Positions 1 to 6,473 of a stretch of DNA of 6,599 nucleotides are shown piece after piece (position 1 is the stretch's first letter; every line of letters starts with the position of its first letter). The position numbers and the translations under genes are program-made. The DNA lies in assembly GCA_023426265.1 (NCBI GenBank), contig JAFABA010000104.1:1-6599 (forward strand), in the 5' to 3' direction. Below the pieces are notes generated by a model. It made no database searches. It saw only the letters and a list, made by a program, of their open reading frames with translations, and had not been told where the DNA came from. This stretch comes from Bacillota bacterium (lineage in GTDB: Bacteria; Bacillota; Clostridia; Christensenellales; CAG-138).

Positions 1-977
1 ACGGCCACCACGATGATGGCGCCCTTTATGATCTGCTGCAGATACGGGGATACCCCCAATATCAGAAGCCCGTTGTTGATAACGCCCAGCACCAGGATAC
101 CGCCGATGACGCCCGTGATGGTGCCGATGCCGCCGGTATGGGAAATGCCTCCGACCGTTGCCGCGGCGATGGCGTCGAGCTCATAGCTTAGGCCCAGCGA
201 GGCGATGCCCGAAGCCGAGCGCGAAGTGACCATGACGCCCGCGACCGCCGCCGTCAATGCCGACCAGGTGTAGATCGCCACCAAATTGCCTTCCACCTTG
301 ATGCCCGCCGCGCGCGCCGCGTCCTCGTTGCCGCCTATGGCGTACACGTTTTTGCCAAAGCGGGTGTGGTTGAGCATGATGTAGGCGATTATCGCAAAGA
401 GGATAAATACCGCCACGATATTGGGCAGGAACCCAAACATGTTACCCTGGCCGATGATGGTAAAGTCCTCACGCAGCATGGGCACCGGGTACGCGTTGGT
501 AAACAGCTGCGCAACGCCGCGCGCAATGACCTGCGAACCGAGCGTTGCGATAAACGGCGGAATCTTCGTATACGCAATGAGCAGGCCGTTCATAAGGCCG
601 AACGCCGTGCCAATGGCAAGGCCCGCCAGCACCGCCACCCAAGCGGGAATGAACGTGAGGTTGGGAATGATCAAAGTGGCGTAGGTCAGCTTTTGTACCA
701 GCGCCGCAGAGAACACGGAGGAGATCGCCATCACCGATCCCAAAGAGAGGTCGATGCCGCGGGATATGATGCAGAACGCGACGCCAAACGCCAACAGACC
801 GCGGCTCGATTCGGAGGTAAGGATGTTGATGATATTCTTACCCGTTAAAAACATGGGCGAAGCGATGGCAAGAACTCCGACCAGCACGGCCAGTATCACG
901 AAAATCGTATACTTGCCAAGCGTCTCCCTTACTCTTGCCTTTCTGCGTTCATACAGAACTTCGGTGTTTATGGACAT
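1..977 (-). CDS. Sugar ABC transporter permease, RbsC/MglC (CUT2) type, 3' end cut by window edge
   Basis: Inner-membrane channel subunit of a ribose/galactose-type ABC importer. It would pass the sugar delivered by the lipoprotein encoded at 2633-3640, powered by the ATPase encoded next to it. I translated 325 codons from ATG at 977; the frame is open to the window edge, so the C-terminus is missing. A basic, charged N-terminus (about residues 6-23) precedes a first hydrophobic segment (about 24-40). Family hallmarks are the G-I-DLSLGS motif (residues 74-81), a conserved helix with IPPFIATLG (139-147), and the cytoplasmic coupling motif GGNEDAARAAGI (215-226). Many hydrophobic stretches follow, ending in a Gly/Ile-rich segment. 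The start is supported by AAGGAGG at 985-991, 7 nt upstream, which overlaps the ATPase stop codon. Only 12 nt separate the two genes, so coupled translation is likely. Family assignment is firm; the substrate is not determined. Confidence 0.95.
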   Translation of the reverse strand, partial: MSINTEVLYERRKARVRETLGKYTIFVILAVLVGVLAIASPMFLTGKNIINILTSESSRGLLAFGVAFCIISRGIDLSLGSVMAISSVFSAALVQKLTYATLIIPNLTFIPAWVAVLAGLAIGTAFGLMNGLLIAYTKIPPFIATLGSQVIARGVAQLFTNAYPVPMLREDFTIIGQGNMFGFLPNIVAVFILFAIIAYIMLNHTRFGKNVYAIGGNEDAARAAGIKVEGNLVAIYTWSALTAAVAGVMVTSRSASGIASLGLSYELDAIAAATVGGISHTGGIGTITGVIGGILVLGVINNGLLILGVSPYLQQIIKGAIIVVA

Positions 978-989
978 AACGTTTCCTCC

Positions 990-2489
990 TTAGCTTACTG
1001 CGGTGTTGGTCGCGTATTGCATGATGCGTTCCTGCGTGGCTTCCTCACGGCTCAATATGCCCGTCATCCTGCCTTCGTGCATGATGAGCATCCGGTCGCA
1101 CATGCCCAGCACCTCCGGCATTTCCGAGGATACCATGATGATGGCTTTGCCGTCGTTGGCCATCTGGGTAATGAGCGAGTGGATTTCGGCCTTGGCGCCC
1201 ACATCTATGCCGCGTGTCGGTTCGTCCACCAGCAAAATATCCGGATTGGTCAAAAGCCACCTTGCCACCAGAACCTTTTGCTGGTTGCCGCCGGAAAGAT
1301 CCTGGACTCGGACCTCCGTACCCGTCGTCCTGATGTTGAGCTTTTTCACGTATTCATCCGCATCCCGCTGCATTTTGCGCTTGCTCATAAGCCGCAGCGC
1401 GTTTACATACGCCCTGAGATTGGCGACAATAATATTGTCCTTTACGGTGGATACGGGGATAATTCCGGTGCGCCGCCTGTCCTCTGTGAGCATCGCGAGG
1501 CCGTATTTCGTGGCGTCGGCAGGGGAAGCGATATGCGTTTCCCTGCCCTTGATAAACACCTTGCCGCCTGTCTTGTGCCTGAGGCCGAAAAGCGTTTCCA
1601 AAAGTTCCGTGCGGCCCGCGCCCACCAGGCCTGCAAAGCCCAGTATCTCGCCGCGGTGAAGTGTGAAGCTTACGTCCGAGAACGCGTCGCCCGCGCTCAA
1701 ATGCTCTACGCGCATGACCTCCTCGCCGATTTCGCAATCGATCTTGGGGTACATTTCATCGAGATCGCGGCCCACCATCATTTTGATGAGAGACTGGATG
1801 TCAAAGTCTTTGGCCGCGCCCGTACCCACCATGGCCCCATCGCGGAACACGGTGATATCGTCGGATATGCGGAAGATCTCGTCCATCTTGTGGGAAATAT
1901 ATATGATTGCGACGCCTTTCGCCTTGAGACTCGCAATGATTTCAAACAGCTGTTCCACCTCCTTGGTGGTCAAGGCGGAGGTCGGTTCATCCATAATCAC
2001 AACGTCGCTGTTATAGGAAATCGCTTTGGCGATCTCGACCATCTGCATTTTCGCGACAGTCAGATTGCCCATCTTCTCATAGGGGCTGATCGGCATCCCG
2101 AGCTCCTTTAAAAGCTCCCCGGCCTGCCTGTACATGGCCTTGTGGTCCACAAACAGGCCCACTTTCAACGGCTGCCTGCCCAAAAAGAGGTTTTCGGCGA
2201 CAGAGCGCTCGTTTACGGTGGAAAGTTCCTGATGGATCATCGCAATACCGGCTTTTGCCGCTTCCGCCGGGTTTTTGATATGCACTTCCCCGCCGCGGAG
2301 CAGCACTTTCCCGCCGTTCATCTGGTATAAGCCGATCAGGCACTTCATCAGCGTCGATTTCCCCGCGCCGTTTTCGCCCATGAGCGCATGAACGCTACCG
2401 GGGCGCAAGCGAAAAGATACATTCTTGAGCGCCTGCACGCCGGGAAAATTTTTGGAAACATCGATCATTTCAAGGATATATTCGCTCAA
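990..2489 (-). CDS. Sugar ABC transporter ATP-binding protein, RbsA/MglA type, two fused ATPase domains
   Basis: Cytoplasmic ATPase of a CUT2 sugar importer, 499 aa from the preferred TTG start, the usual length for this double-domain family. Domain 1 has Walker A GENGAGKST (38-46), Q-loop Q87, a relaxed signature LTVAKMQ (143-149), Walker B ending D167-E168 and switch H200. Domain 2 has a degenerate Walker A, GLVGAGRTE (287-295), with Arg for the catalytic Lys, a good signature LSGGNQQ (398-404), Walker B D422-E423, and Ser455 where the switch His would be. One intact and one degenerate ATP site is normal for RbsA/MglA relatives. An in-frame ATG at 2507 would add MGGARE, but the SD core GGGAGGT lies inside that extension, 8 nt before TTG. 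The shorter protein begins MSEYILEM, which I recall as typical of relatives. The stop sits 12 nt before the permease gene. Confidence 0.96.
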   Translation of the reverse strand: MSEYILEMIDVSKNFPGVQALKNVSFRLRPGSVHALMGENGAGKSTLMKCLIGLYQMNGGKVLLRGGEVHIKNPAEAAKAGIAMIHQELSTVNERSVAENLFLGRQPLKVGLFVDHKAMYRQAGELLKELGMPISPYEKMGNLTVAKMQMVEIAKAISYNSDVVIMDEPTSALTTKEVEQLFEIIASLKAKGVAIIYISHKMDEIFRISDDITVFRDGAMVGTGAAKDFDIQSLIKMMVGRDLDEMYPKIDCEIGEEVMRVEHLSAGDAFSDVSFTLHRGEILGFAGLVGAGRTELLETLFGLRHKTGGKVFIKGRETHIASPADATKYGLAMLTEDRRRTGIIPVSTVKDNIIVANLRAYVNALRLMSKRKMQRDADEYVKKLNIRTTGTEVRVQDLSGGNQQKVLVARWLLTNPDILLVDEPTRGIDVGAKAEIHSLITQMANDGKAIIMVSSEMPEVLGMCDRMLIMHEGRMTGILSREEATQERIMQYATNTAVS

Positions 2490-2497
2490 TTCACGCG

Positions 2498-2505
2498 CAC
2501 CTCCC
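2498..2505 (-). promoter_or_regulatory. Ribosome binding site deciding the ATPase start
   Basis: On the minus strand this reads GGGAGGTG, a near-consensus Shine-Dalgarno, ending 8 nt before TTG at 2489-2487. It lies downstream of, and partly within, the upstream ATG codon (2507-2505), so it cannot serve that ATG. The ATG has only a weaker GGAAGGG about 11 nt away. The site therefore favours TTG initiation and a 499-aa product. Confidence 0.7.
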
Positions 2506-2532
2506 ATGTAAGATACCCTTCCTAATTTCTAT

Positions 2533-2568
2533 TTGCGCCGCGCGGAAAATATTTTCCGCGCGGCGCAA
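2533..2568 (-). repeat. Perfect 36-nt palindrome (intercistronic hairpin) between binding-protein and ATPase genes
   Basis: Two 18-nt arms (2533-2550 and 2551-2568) are exact reverse complements with no spacer. The outer part is GC-only (core GCGCCGCGCGG) and the centre is AAAATATTTT. In RNA it would form a very stable stem with a small AU loop. No U-run follows on either strand (minus: AAATAGAAATT; plus: TTGCCC), so it is not a textbook intrinsic terminator. Sitting 64 nt past the binding-protein stop and 43 nt before the ATPase TTG start, it most plausibly protects or partially terminates the upstream message, so that the binding protein is made in excess over the membrane components. That role is inferred; the symmetry is seen directly. 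Confidence 0.85.
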
Positions 2569-2632
2569 TTGCCCTAGAATGGACTTTGGTTGTTGCCGCC
2601 TTATGTGCGCGCCTTAGACCGCGTACGGAGCA

Positions 2633-3640
2633 TTACATGTAGTTGGCGACGTTGTCGATGGAGACGGGCTCAAAGGGAACCCAGCCGAAAATATCGAACG
2701 TTTCGCCCTTGGCGGCCTTGATGGCATATTCCATCGCGACCTGGCCCTGGGCGGCGGCATTCTGGAATACGGTTGCGGCCATTTCGCCGTTCTTGACGGA
2801 TTCGCAGGCCATAGCCGTAGCGTCGATCCCCACAACGGGGATAGCCTTGAGGTCGATCCCCGCAGCCTTCATGGCTTCGATGCAGCCCAGCGCCATTTCG
2901 TCGTTGTTGCAGATAACAACGTCAAACGCTTCGCCGGTGCCGATGATGGTCTGCATCTTATCCATAGCCTTGGAGCGATCCCATTCGGCGGTGTCTTCAA
3001 ACACCTTGTTCATGGTGAAACCGGCCTTGGTGAGCTCTTCCTTCACCGAGCGGGTACGCTCGTTGGTGTTCTCGAGGCCCAGCTGGCCCATGAACAGCAC
3101 ATAATTGAGCGTCTTATCCGCCTTATCGGCAAAGAACTTCGCGAGGAATTCCGCCTGCATCTTGCCTGCGTCATATTCCTGAGAACCGACATAGGCATAC
3201 TTGCCTTCCTTGAGGAGTTCGTCCACAGGGCGGCGGTTGATGAATATGATGGGGGTGTCGCCGGCTTCCGCGATAATGGTTTCGGCAGTGGAGGTATCTA
3301 CCAGGTTCACAATGATGGCGTCATAGCCCTTGAGCGCGAATGTGCGGACCTGCTCCTGCTGCTTCTGCGTGTCGTTGTTGGCCTCCTGAGAGTCTACCGT
3401 GAAACCGGAACCTTCGGCTGCCTTAAGTATGGCCTGCTCCAGGTTGGAAATGAATTGGTCACGCGCATAGAGGCTCACGCCGATTGTTCCGCCTGCTGCG
3501 GGCTGCTCGGCAGCGGGCTTTTCTGCGGCAGGCGCTTCGGCGGCGGGGGCCTTGGGAGCTTCTGCAGGGGCCTGCGGCGTGCAGGCAGCCACTGCGGATA
3601 CCGTGAGTAGGACCATCAAGATTGCCAAGAGTCTCTTCAT
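2633..3640 (-). CDS. Sugar-binding lipoprotein of ABC importer, MglB-like
   Basis: Extracytoplasmic substrate-binding protein, 335 aa, that would capture the sugar and present it to the permease. The N-terminus is a lipoprotein signal: MKRLL, hydrophobic core, lipobox VAAC with Cys20 as the lipidated residue. Residues 21-50 form an Ala/Pro/Glu-rich flexible tether, then the periplasmic-binding-protein fold begins at GTIGVSLYARD (51-61). Collinear similarity to E. coli MglB is recognisable by eye: NLVD (112-115), FINRRP (133-138), YVGSQ (150-154), DTAEWD (216-221), CNNDEMALG (244-252), VVGIDA (269-274). D61, F63, N112, R195, W220, N246 and D273 match MglB sugar contacts, while L189, N191 and Q293 replace His152, Asp154 and Asn256. 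The start is supported by AGGAGGT at 3650-3656, 9 nt upstream. It is first in the transporter operon. The exact ligand is unknown: hexose, pentose, polyol or cyclitol are all possible. Confidence 0.95.
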   Translation of the reverse strand: MKRLLAILMVLLTVSAVAACTPQAPAEAPKAPAAEAPAAEKPAAEQPAAGGTIGVSLYARDQFISNLEQAILKAAEGSGFTVDSQEANNDTQKQQEQVRTFALKGYDAIIVNLVDTSTAETIIAEAGDTPIIFINRRPVDELLKEGKYAYVGSQEYDAGKMQAEFLAKFFADKADKTLNYVLFMGQLGLENTNERTRSVKEELTKAGFTMNKVFEDTAEWDRSKAMDKMQTIIGTGEAFDVVICNNDEMALGCIEAMKAAGIDLKAIPVVGIDATAMACESVKNGEMAATVFQNAAAQGQVAMEYAIKAAKGETFDIFGWVPFEPVSIDNVANYM

Positions 3641-3724
3641 GAATGTGTTACCTCCTCGTTTTTATGAATTGGGCACTGACGTTCCCAAAGAATACGTGGA
3701 ATGTGCACATGCTCTTCTGCAAAA

Positions 3725-3740
3725 ATGAAAACGTTTGTAT
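3725..3740. promoter_or_regulatory. CG-centred operator over the transporter promoter (LacI-family or CcpA cre-like)
   Basis: The plus strand reads ATGAAAACGTTTGTAT. Its AAACGTTT core is perfectly symmetric about the central CG, and 12 of 16 positions are symmetric overall. It overlaps the minus-strand TATAAT and the expected start point near 3732, an arrangement that would block RNA polymerase. The same core occurs at 4105-4120, so one protein probably reads both. The regulator encoded at 5366-6442 is the local candidate. The site also matches the CcpA cre consensus TGWAARCGYTWWCA at 12 of 14 positions, so carbon catabolite repression is an alternative. Confidence 0.65.
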
Positions 3741-3744
3741 TATA
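3739..3744 (-). promoter_or_regulatory. -10 box of the transporter operon promoter
   Basis: The minus strand reads TATAAT exactly. The expected transcription start is near 3732, giving a leader of about 92 nt before the lipoprotein ATG at 3640. At 16-19 nt spacing the -35 region offers nothing close to TTGACA (ACGGCG at 17 nt), so this promoter probably depends on an activator or is intrinsically modest. Confidence 0.6.
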
Positions 3745-3950
3745 AAGATTACGCTGAGAAACGCCGTTGATTTCCAGATATTATCCGCTATTCATTGATG
3801 GTGAAGGGAAAGAAGTAAGGCCGTCGTCCTCTACGGACAGGTGGTGAGACAGTAAAAAGTGCGTGGTGTCGATCAGATAGATGAATTATATCAGAACTGT
3901 TGCATCCCGGTCAATATTTATGTGTCATGTTTTTAGTATATGTTTGTTAT

Positions 3951-3988
3951 GCATTAAAATTCACAGGGTCGGCATTAAAATTCATAGG
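3951..3988. repeat. Two 17-bp direct repeats at 21-bp spacing
   Basis: GCATTAAAATTCACAGG (3951-3967) recurs as GCATTAAAATTCATAGG (3972-3988), with 16 of 17 positions identical and start-to-start distance 21 bp, two helical turns. The 4-bp gap between copies is unrelated. It lies 75-112 bp upstream of the TTGACA box of the plus-strand promoter. Geometry of this kind (17-bp half-sites every 21 bp) is known from AraC-family activator sites, but no such regulator is encoded in the window, so the function is open. Confidence 0.6.
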
Positions 3989-4062
3989 ACTTTTTGCTAT
4001 TCCCTTGCCTGCCATCTTCCCAACAAATGACCATCTTATAATAAAAAGATATAAAAAGCGCA

Positions 4063-4092
4063 TTGACAAGGCGGCCTGTCCTGGATTATATT
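4063..4092 (+). promoter_or_regulatory. Sigma-70/SigA-type promoter of the dehydrogenase-regulator operon
   Basis: A perfect -35 TTGACA (4063-4068) and -10 TATATT (4087-4092, five of six consensus bases) are separated by 18 nt. Transcription would start near 4099, just before the palindromic operator at 4105-4120, and run through a leader of about 157 nt. This looks intrinsically strong, in contrast to the weak -35 of the divergent promoter, and so would need repression to be switched off. Confidence 0.7.
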
Positions 4093-4104
4093 GAAGCCAG
4101 CGTC

Positions 4105-4120
4105 AGGAAAACGTTTTCCT
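4105..4120. promoter_or_regulatory. Perfect 16-bp palindromic operator downstream of the plus-strand promoter
   Basis: AGGAAAACGTTTTCCT is a perfect inverted repeat centred on CG, the form bound by LacI/PurR/CcpA-type repressors, whose hinge helices insert a leucine at the central CG step. Its centre lies about 13 bp after the predicted start site, comparable to lac O1. The regulator gene is the second cistron of the transcript it would control, so autoregulation is expected. It matches the CcpA cre consensus at 12 of 14 positions, so CcpA is an alternative reader. Confidence 0.75.
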
Positions 4121-4256
4121 TCTGTTTCATTCACAAAGTTCACTTCCACACTGTTATCCGTTCGGCTCATCCGGTATCTTTGCATTCCATATTGAGGCGA
4201 CCCTGCTGATTTACACCGCGTCTATGTATTCGCTCATCTGAAGAAGGGAGAAACGT

Positions 4257-5321
4257 ATGAAAGCCAAAATCGCATTTTTACACAAGCCCTTTGATCTCCG
4301 CGTGGAAGAGGTGGAGCTAAACGCCCTCAAGCCCAACCAGGCGCTCGTGCAGGTGGGAGCCTGCGGCATCTGCGGCTCGGACGTGGAATGTTTTGAGGGC
4401 AAATCGGGAGAAGGGCGTTACGACATCGCGCCCTACACGCCGGGCCATGAGTGGGGCGGCCGCATTTTTGAGATCGGCGCGGACGTCACGACGCTCAAAG
4501 TCGGCGACAAAGTGACGGGCGACTGCGTGATGGAATGCGGCGTTTGCCGCAACTGCAAGGACGGGCTGATGCCCTCCGCCTGCCTCAGCATGCGCGAGGC
4601 GGGGTTCCGGCCGGATTCCCCGGGCGGCATGGGCGAATATATGATCATCGAGGAACAGTACGTCCACAAGGTGCCGGATGATTGGACGTACTTTGACGCC
4701 GCGTGGGTGGAGACCTTCTCCATCGGCTATTTCGGGATCTGGGGCAACGGCGGGTATATCGACGCGTCGGATATCGCAATCATCATGGGCTGCGGCCCGG
4801 TAGGCGTTTCCGCCGTGATGACAGCAAAAGCGAGCGGCGCCACCGTAATCGTGGTGGAACCGTTTGAAAAGCGCCGCGCCATCGCGTTAAGATATGGCGC
4901 GGACTATGTGATCAACCCCAAAGAGGTCGATCTCGTCAGGGAAGTGGAGCGGCTGACCAATGGGCGCATGGGCACCGTGGTGGTGGAGGCTTCCGGCAAC
5001 GACGCCGCCATCGCCTCCCTGTTCGAGGTCGCGGGGCATAGTGCGCGCGTACGGCTGATCGGCCATTCCATAGGCCGCAAGGTGCCGGTGGAGATCGGCC
5101 GGACCATATGGCACACACTTTCCATCAGCGGTTCCGGCGGCACCAAGGATTTTGGCCAGCGCACCATCCGCTTTATGAGCGCAATACGCGACAAATACGA
5201 TTTTGGCGCGCTCAACACGCATTATTTCAAATTCGACCAATTGCACGAGGCATTCGACGTCGCCTGCAAGCTCAAGGCGGACGCTTTCAAGGTGATGCTG
5301 ACGTTTGATATCGATCAATAA
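4257..5321 (+). CDS. Zinc-dependent MDR-family alcohol/polyol dehydrogenase (sorbitol/threonine dehydrogenase-like)
   Basis: Cytoplasmic NAD(P)-dependent dehydrogenase, 354 aa, the normal length for medium-chain zinc enzymes that oxidise a secondary alcohol of a polyol or sugar. Catalytic-zinc ligands are visible as C39 in GICGSD (37-42), H64-E65 in GHE, and E152 in AAWVETFS (148-155). The structural-zinc set C94, C97, C100, C108 has the classic x2-x2-x7 spacing. The nucleotide-binding fold carries GCGPVG (178-183), and E201 at the end of the second strand (VIVVE) favours NAD over NADP. The SD AAGGGAG ends 6 nt before ATG. It is first in its operon, 44 nt ahead of the regulator, behind the promoter at 4063-4092. 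The substrate is likely the imported compound or its oxidised product; sequence alone does not separate sorbitol/iditol, galactitol, threonine or cyclitol activity. Confidence 0.93.
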   Translation: MKAKIAFLHKPFDLRVEEVELNALKPNQALVQVGACGICGSDVECFEGKSGEGRYDIAPYTPGHEWGGRIFEIGADVTTLKVGDKVTGDCVMECGVCRNCKDGLMPSACLSMREAGFRPDSPGGMGEYMIIEEQYVHKVPDDWTYFDAAWVETFSIGYFGIWGNGGYIDASDIAIIMGCGPVGVSAVMTAKASGATVIVVEPFEKRRAIALRYGADYVINPKEVDLVREVERLTNGRMGTVVVEASGNDAAIASLFEVAGHSARVRLIGHSIGRKVPVEIGRTIWHTLSISGSGGTKDFGQRTIRFMSAIRDKYDFGALNTHYFKFDQLHEAFDVACKLKADAFKVMLTFDIDQ

Positions 5322-5365
5322 CCACCGCTGCGGTCCGCCGATATAGGAAAGGATCTAAAGCAGAT

Positions 5366-6442
5366 ATGACGGTACAACGAGAGACGGGGCATACGGCAAG
5401 CATCAAGGATGTAGCGGAGCGCGCGGGCGTAAGTATATCCACGGTATCCCATGTGCTCAACTCCACCAAACCAGTCAGCCCTGAACTGCGGCAGCGCGTT
5501 ATGAGCGCCTCGGGAGAGCTAAACTACCAGGCCAACGCCATCGCCCGCGGGCTCAAAAGCGGCAGGACCAACGTGCTGTGCGTGATCGTGCCTTCCATCG
5601 TCAGCGTGTTCTTCCCCAAGGTGCTGCGCGGCATGCAGACCGCCGCGGCGGAGTTTGGGTATTCTCTTAGCATATACGAAACGGACGAGGAGCTTAACAA
5701 GGAGCGCGCATATATCCAGTTGTTGAAAAACCAGTGGGTGGACGGCATACTGCTTTCCACCTGCTGCAACCCCATGAGCGGCCGGGCCTATGTCGACGAA
5801 CTCAGGAACTTGCGCATCGGGGACAAACGCATCCCAGTGGTGTTCTTTGAAGCGCTCCCCGGCGAAGGGCTGGACGGCGTTGTGGTGGACAACCGGCAGG
5901 CGGCCTTAGAAGCAACCGCTTACCTCATAAAAAGCGGGCGCAAAAAAATCGCGCATATCGCCGCGCCCACCCGCTTTACAATGGGCGTGGAACGCTACAA
6001 AGGGTACCTCTCCGGACTCAAACAGGCCGATATCTTTCCCGACCCCGCGCTCGTTTGCGTTGGCGATTATACCCCCATCAGCGGTTATACCTGCATGCGC
6101 GAACTGCTGAAGAGCAAAAAGCCGTTCGACGCGCTGCTGTGCGGCAACGATCAGATGGCGGTAGGGGCGCTGCGCGCGCTGCACGAAGCGGGCGTGCGTG
6201 TGCCCGGGGATATCGCTGTAATGGGGTTTGACAACAATTTCCCGGGAACGCTCGTTTCCCCCTCCCTCTCCACGGTTTCCGTACCCAAGCAGCAAATGGG
6301 GCGCGAGGCGGTCAGCCTGTTACTATGGCGTTTGCAAAATGAGCATGCAGCACCCCGCGCCGTCACGCTCGAAACCAGTCTCGTCATACGCCAATCGACG
6401 GATCAAGATGGCGAGAGCGGCTGGGACCTGTACGATTGGTGA
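5366..6442 (+). CDS. LacI-family transcriptional regulator
   Basis: DNA-binding repressor, 358 aa, slightly longer than typical because about 11 residues precede the helix-turn-helix. The HTH spans SIKDVAERAGVS and ISTVSHVLN (12-32). The hinge helix ANAIARGLKSGRT (56-68) contains L63, equivalent to the leucine that intercalates at a central CG step. The ligand-binding core starts near NVLCVIVPS (69-77). It includes VVVDN (172-176), the ligand-region arginine R210 in ERYKGY, CGNDQMAVGAL (258-268) with N260-D261, and MGFDNN (285-290) with D288. No ATG, GTG or TTG lies between 5366 and the HTH, so the start is secure although the SD-like AAAGGA is about 12 nt away. It is co-transcribed with the dehydrogenase (44-nt gap) and the next oxidoreductase (31-nt gap). 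The VSxSTVSHV recognition helix resembles PurR, whose operator shares the AAACGTTT core seen at 3725-3740 and 4105-4120. The effector is presumably the transported compound or a product. Confidence 0.95.
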   Translation: MTVQRETGHTASIKDVAERAGVSISTVSHVLNSTKPVSPELRQRVMSASGELNYQANAIARGLKSGRTNVLCVIVPSIVSVFFPKVLRGMQTAAAEFGYSLSIYETDEELNKERAYIQLLKNQWVDGILLSTCCNPMSGRAYVDELRNLRIGDKRIPVVFFEALPGEGLDGVVVDNRQAALEATAYLIKSGRKKIAHIAAPTRFTMGVERYKGYLSGLKQADIFPDPALVCVGDYTPISGYTCMRELLKSKKPFDALLCGNDQMAVGALRALHEAGVRVPGDIAVMGFDNNFPGTLVSPSLSTVSVPKQQMGREAVSLLLWRLQNEHAAPRAVTLETSLVIRQSTDQDGESGWDLYDW

Positions 6443-6473
6443 TATCCCATCTATTTTAGGGAGGAAGCGCGAG

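Larger units (their letters stand above)
3641..4256. other. Divergent control region between transporter and dehydrogenase operons
   Basis: This 616-nt stretch contains no convincing gene. From left to right it holds the transporter leader with its SD (3650-3656), a TATAAT box overlapped by an operator (3725-3744), about 150 nt with no clear signal (3781-3930 or so), an AT-rich segment with a 21-bp-phased direct repeat (3951-3988), a TTGACA/TATATT promoter (4063-4092), a perfect palindromic operator (4105-4120), and a leader of about 157 nt up to the dehydrogenase ATG. It is visibly more AT-rich than the flanking genes, as expected of promoter DNA. Short open frames here use poor starts or lie over the promoter and are not called. 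Confidence 0.8.

Noticed and set aside
366..848. Plus-strand open frame of 160 codons opposite the permease
   Set aside because: The protein is very Arg/His/Asp-rich and low-complexity. The minus strand here encodes an obvious membrane permease with family motifs.
975..990. GGAAACGTTA on the minus strand, resembling the AAACGTTT operator core
   Set aside because: It is made of the permease SD, spacer and start codon. Symmetry extends only over AACGTT, and it lies inside an operon where an operator is unlikely.
1017..2111. Long open frame on the plus strand (364 codons) opposite the ATPase gene
   Set aside because: It lies wholly antisense to an unmistakable ATPase, is rich in His/Arg as expected from the reverse of GC-rich codons, and shows no recognisable domain.
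2533..2568. Intrinsic terminator call for the intercistronic palindrome
   Set aside because: No U-run follows the stem on either strand, and the downstream ATPase gene has no clear promoter of its own, so full termination would silence the importer.
2614..2835. Minus-strand frame overlapping the 3' end of the binding-protein gene
   Set aside because: It is an out-of-frame shadow of the lipoprotein coding sequence, with Pro/Arg/Ser-rich composition and no SD.
3701..3710. 10-bp palindrome ATGTGCACAT in the transporter leader
   Set aside because: It is too short to distinguish from chance, has no loop for a useful hairpin, and has no second copy in the window.
3900..4094. Small plus-strand frame of 64 codons in the divergent region
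   Set aside because: It begins with TTG without a convincing SD, runs through the -35 and -10 boxes, and its internal repeat (ALKFTG/ALKFIG) is simply the translation of the DNA direct repeat.
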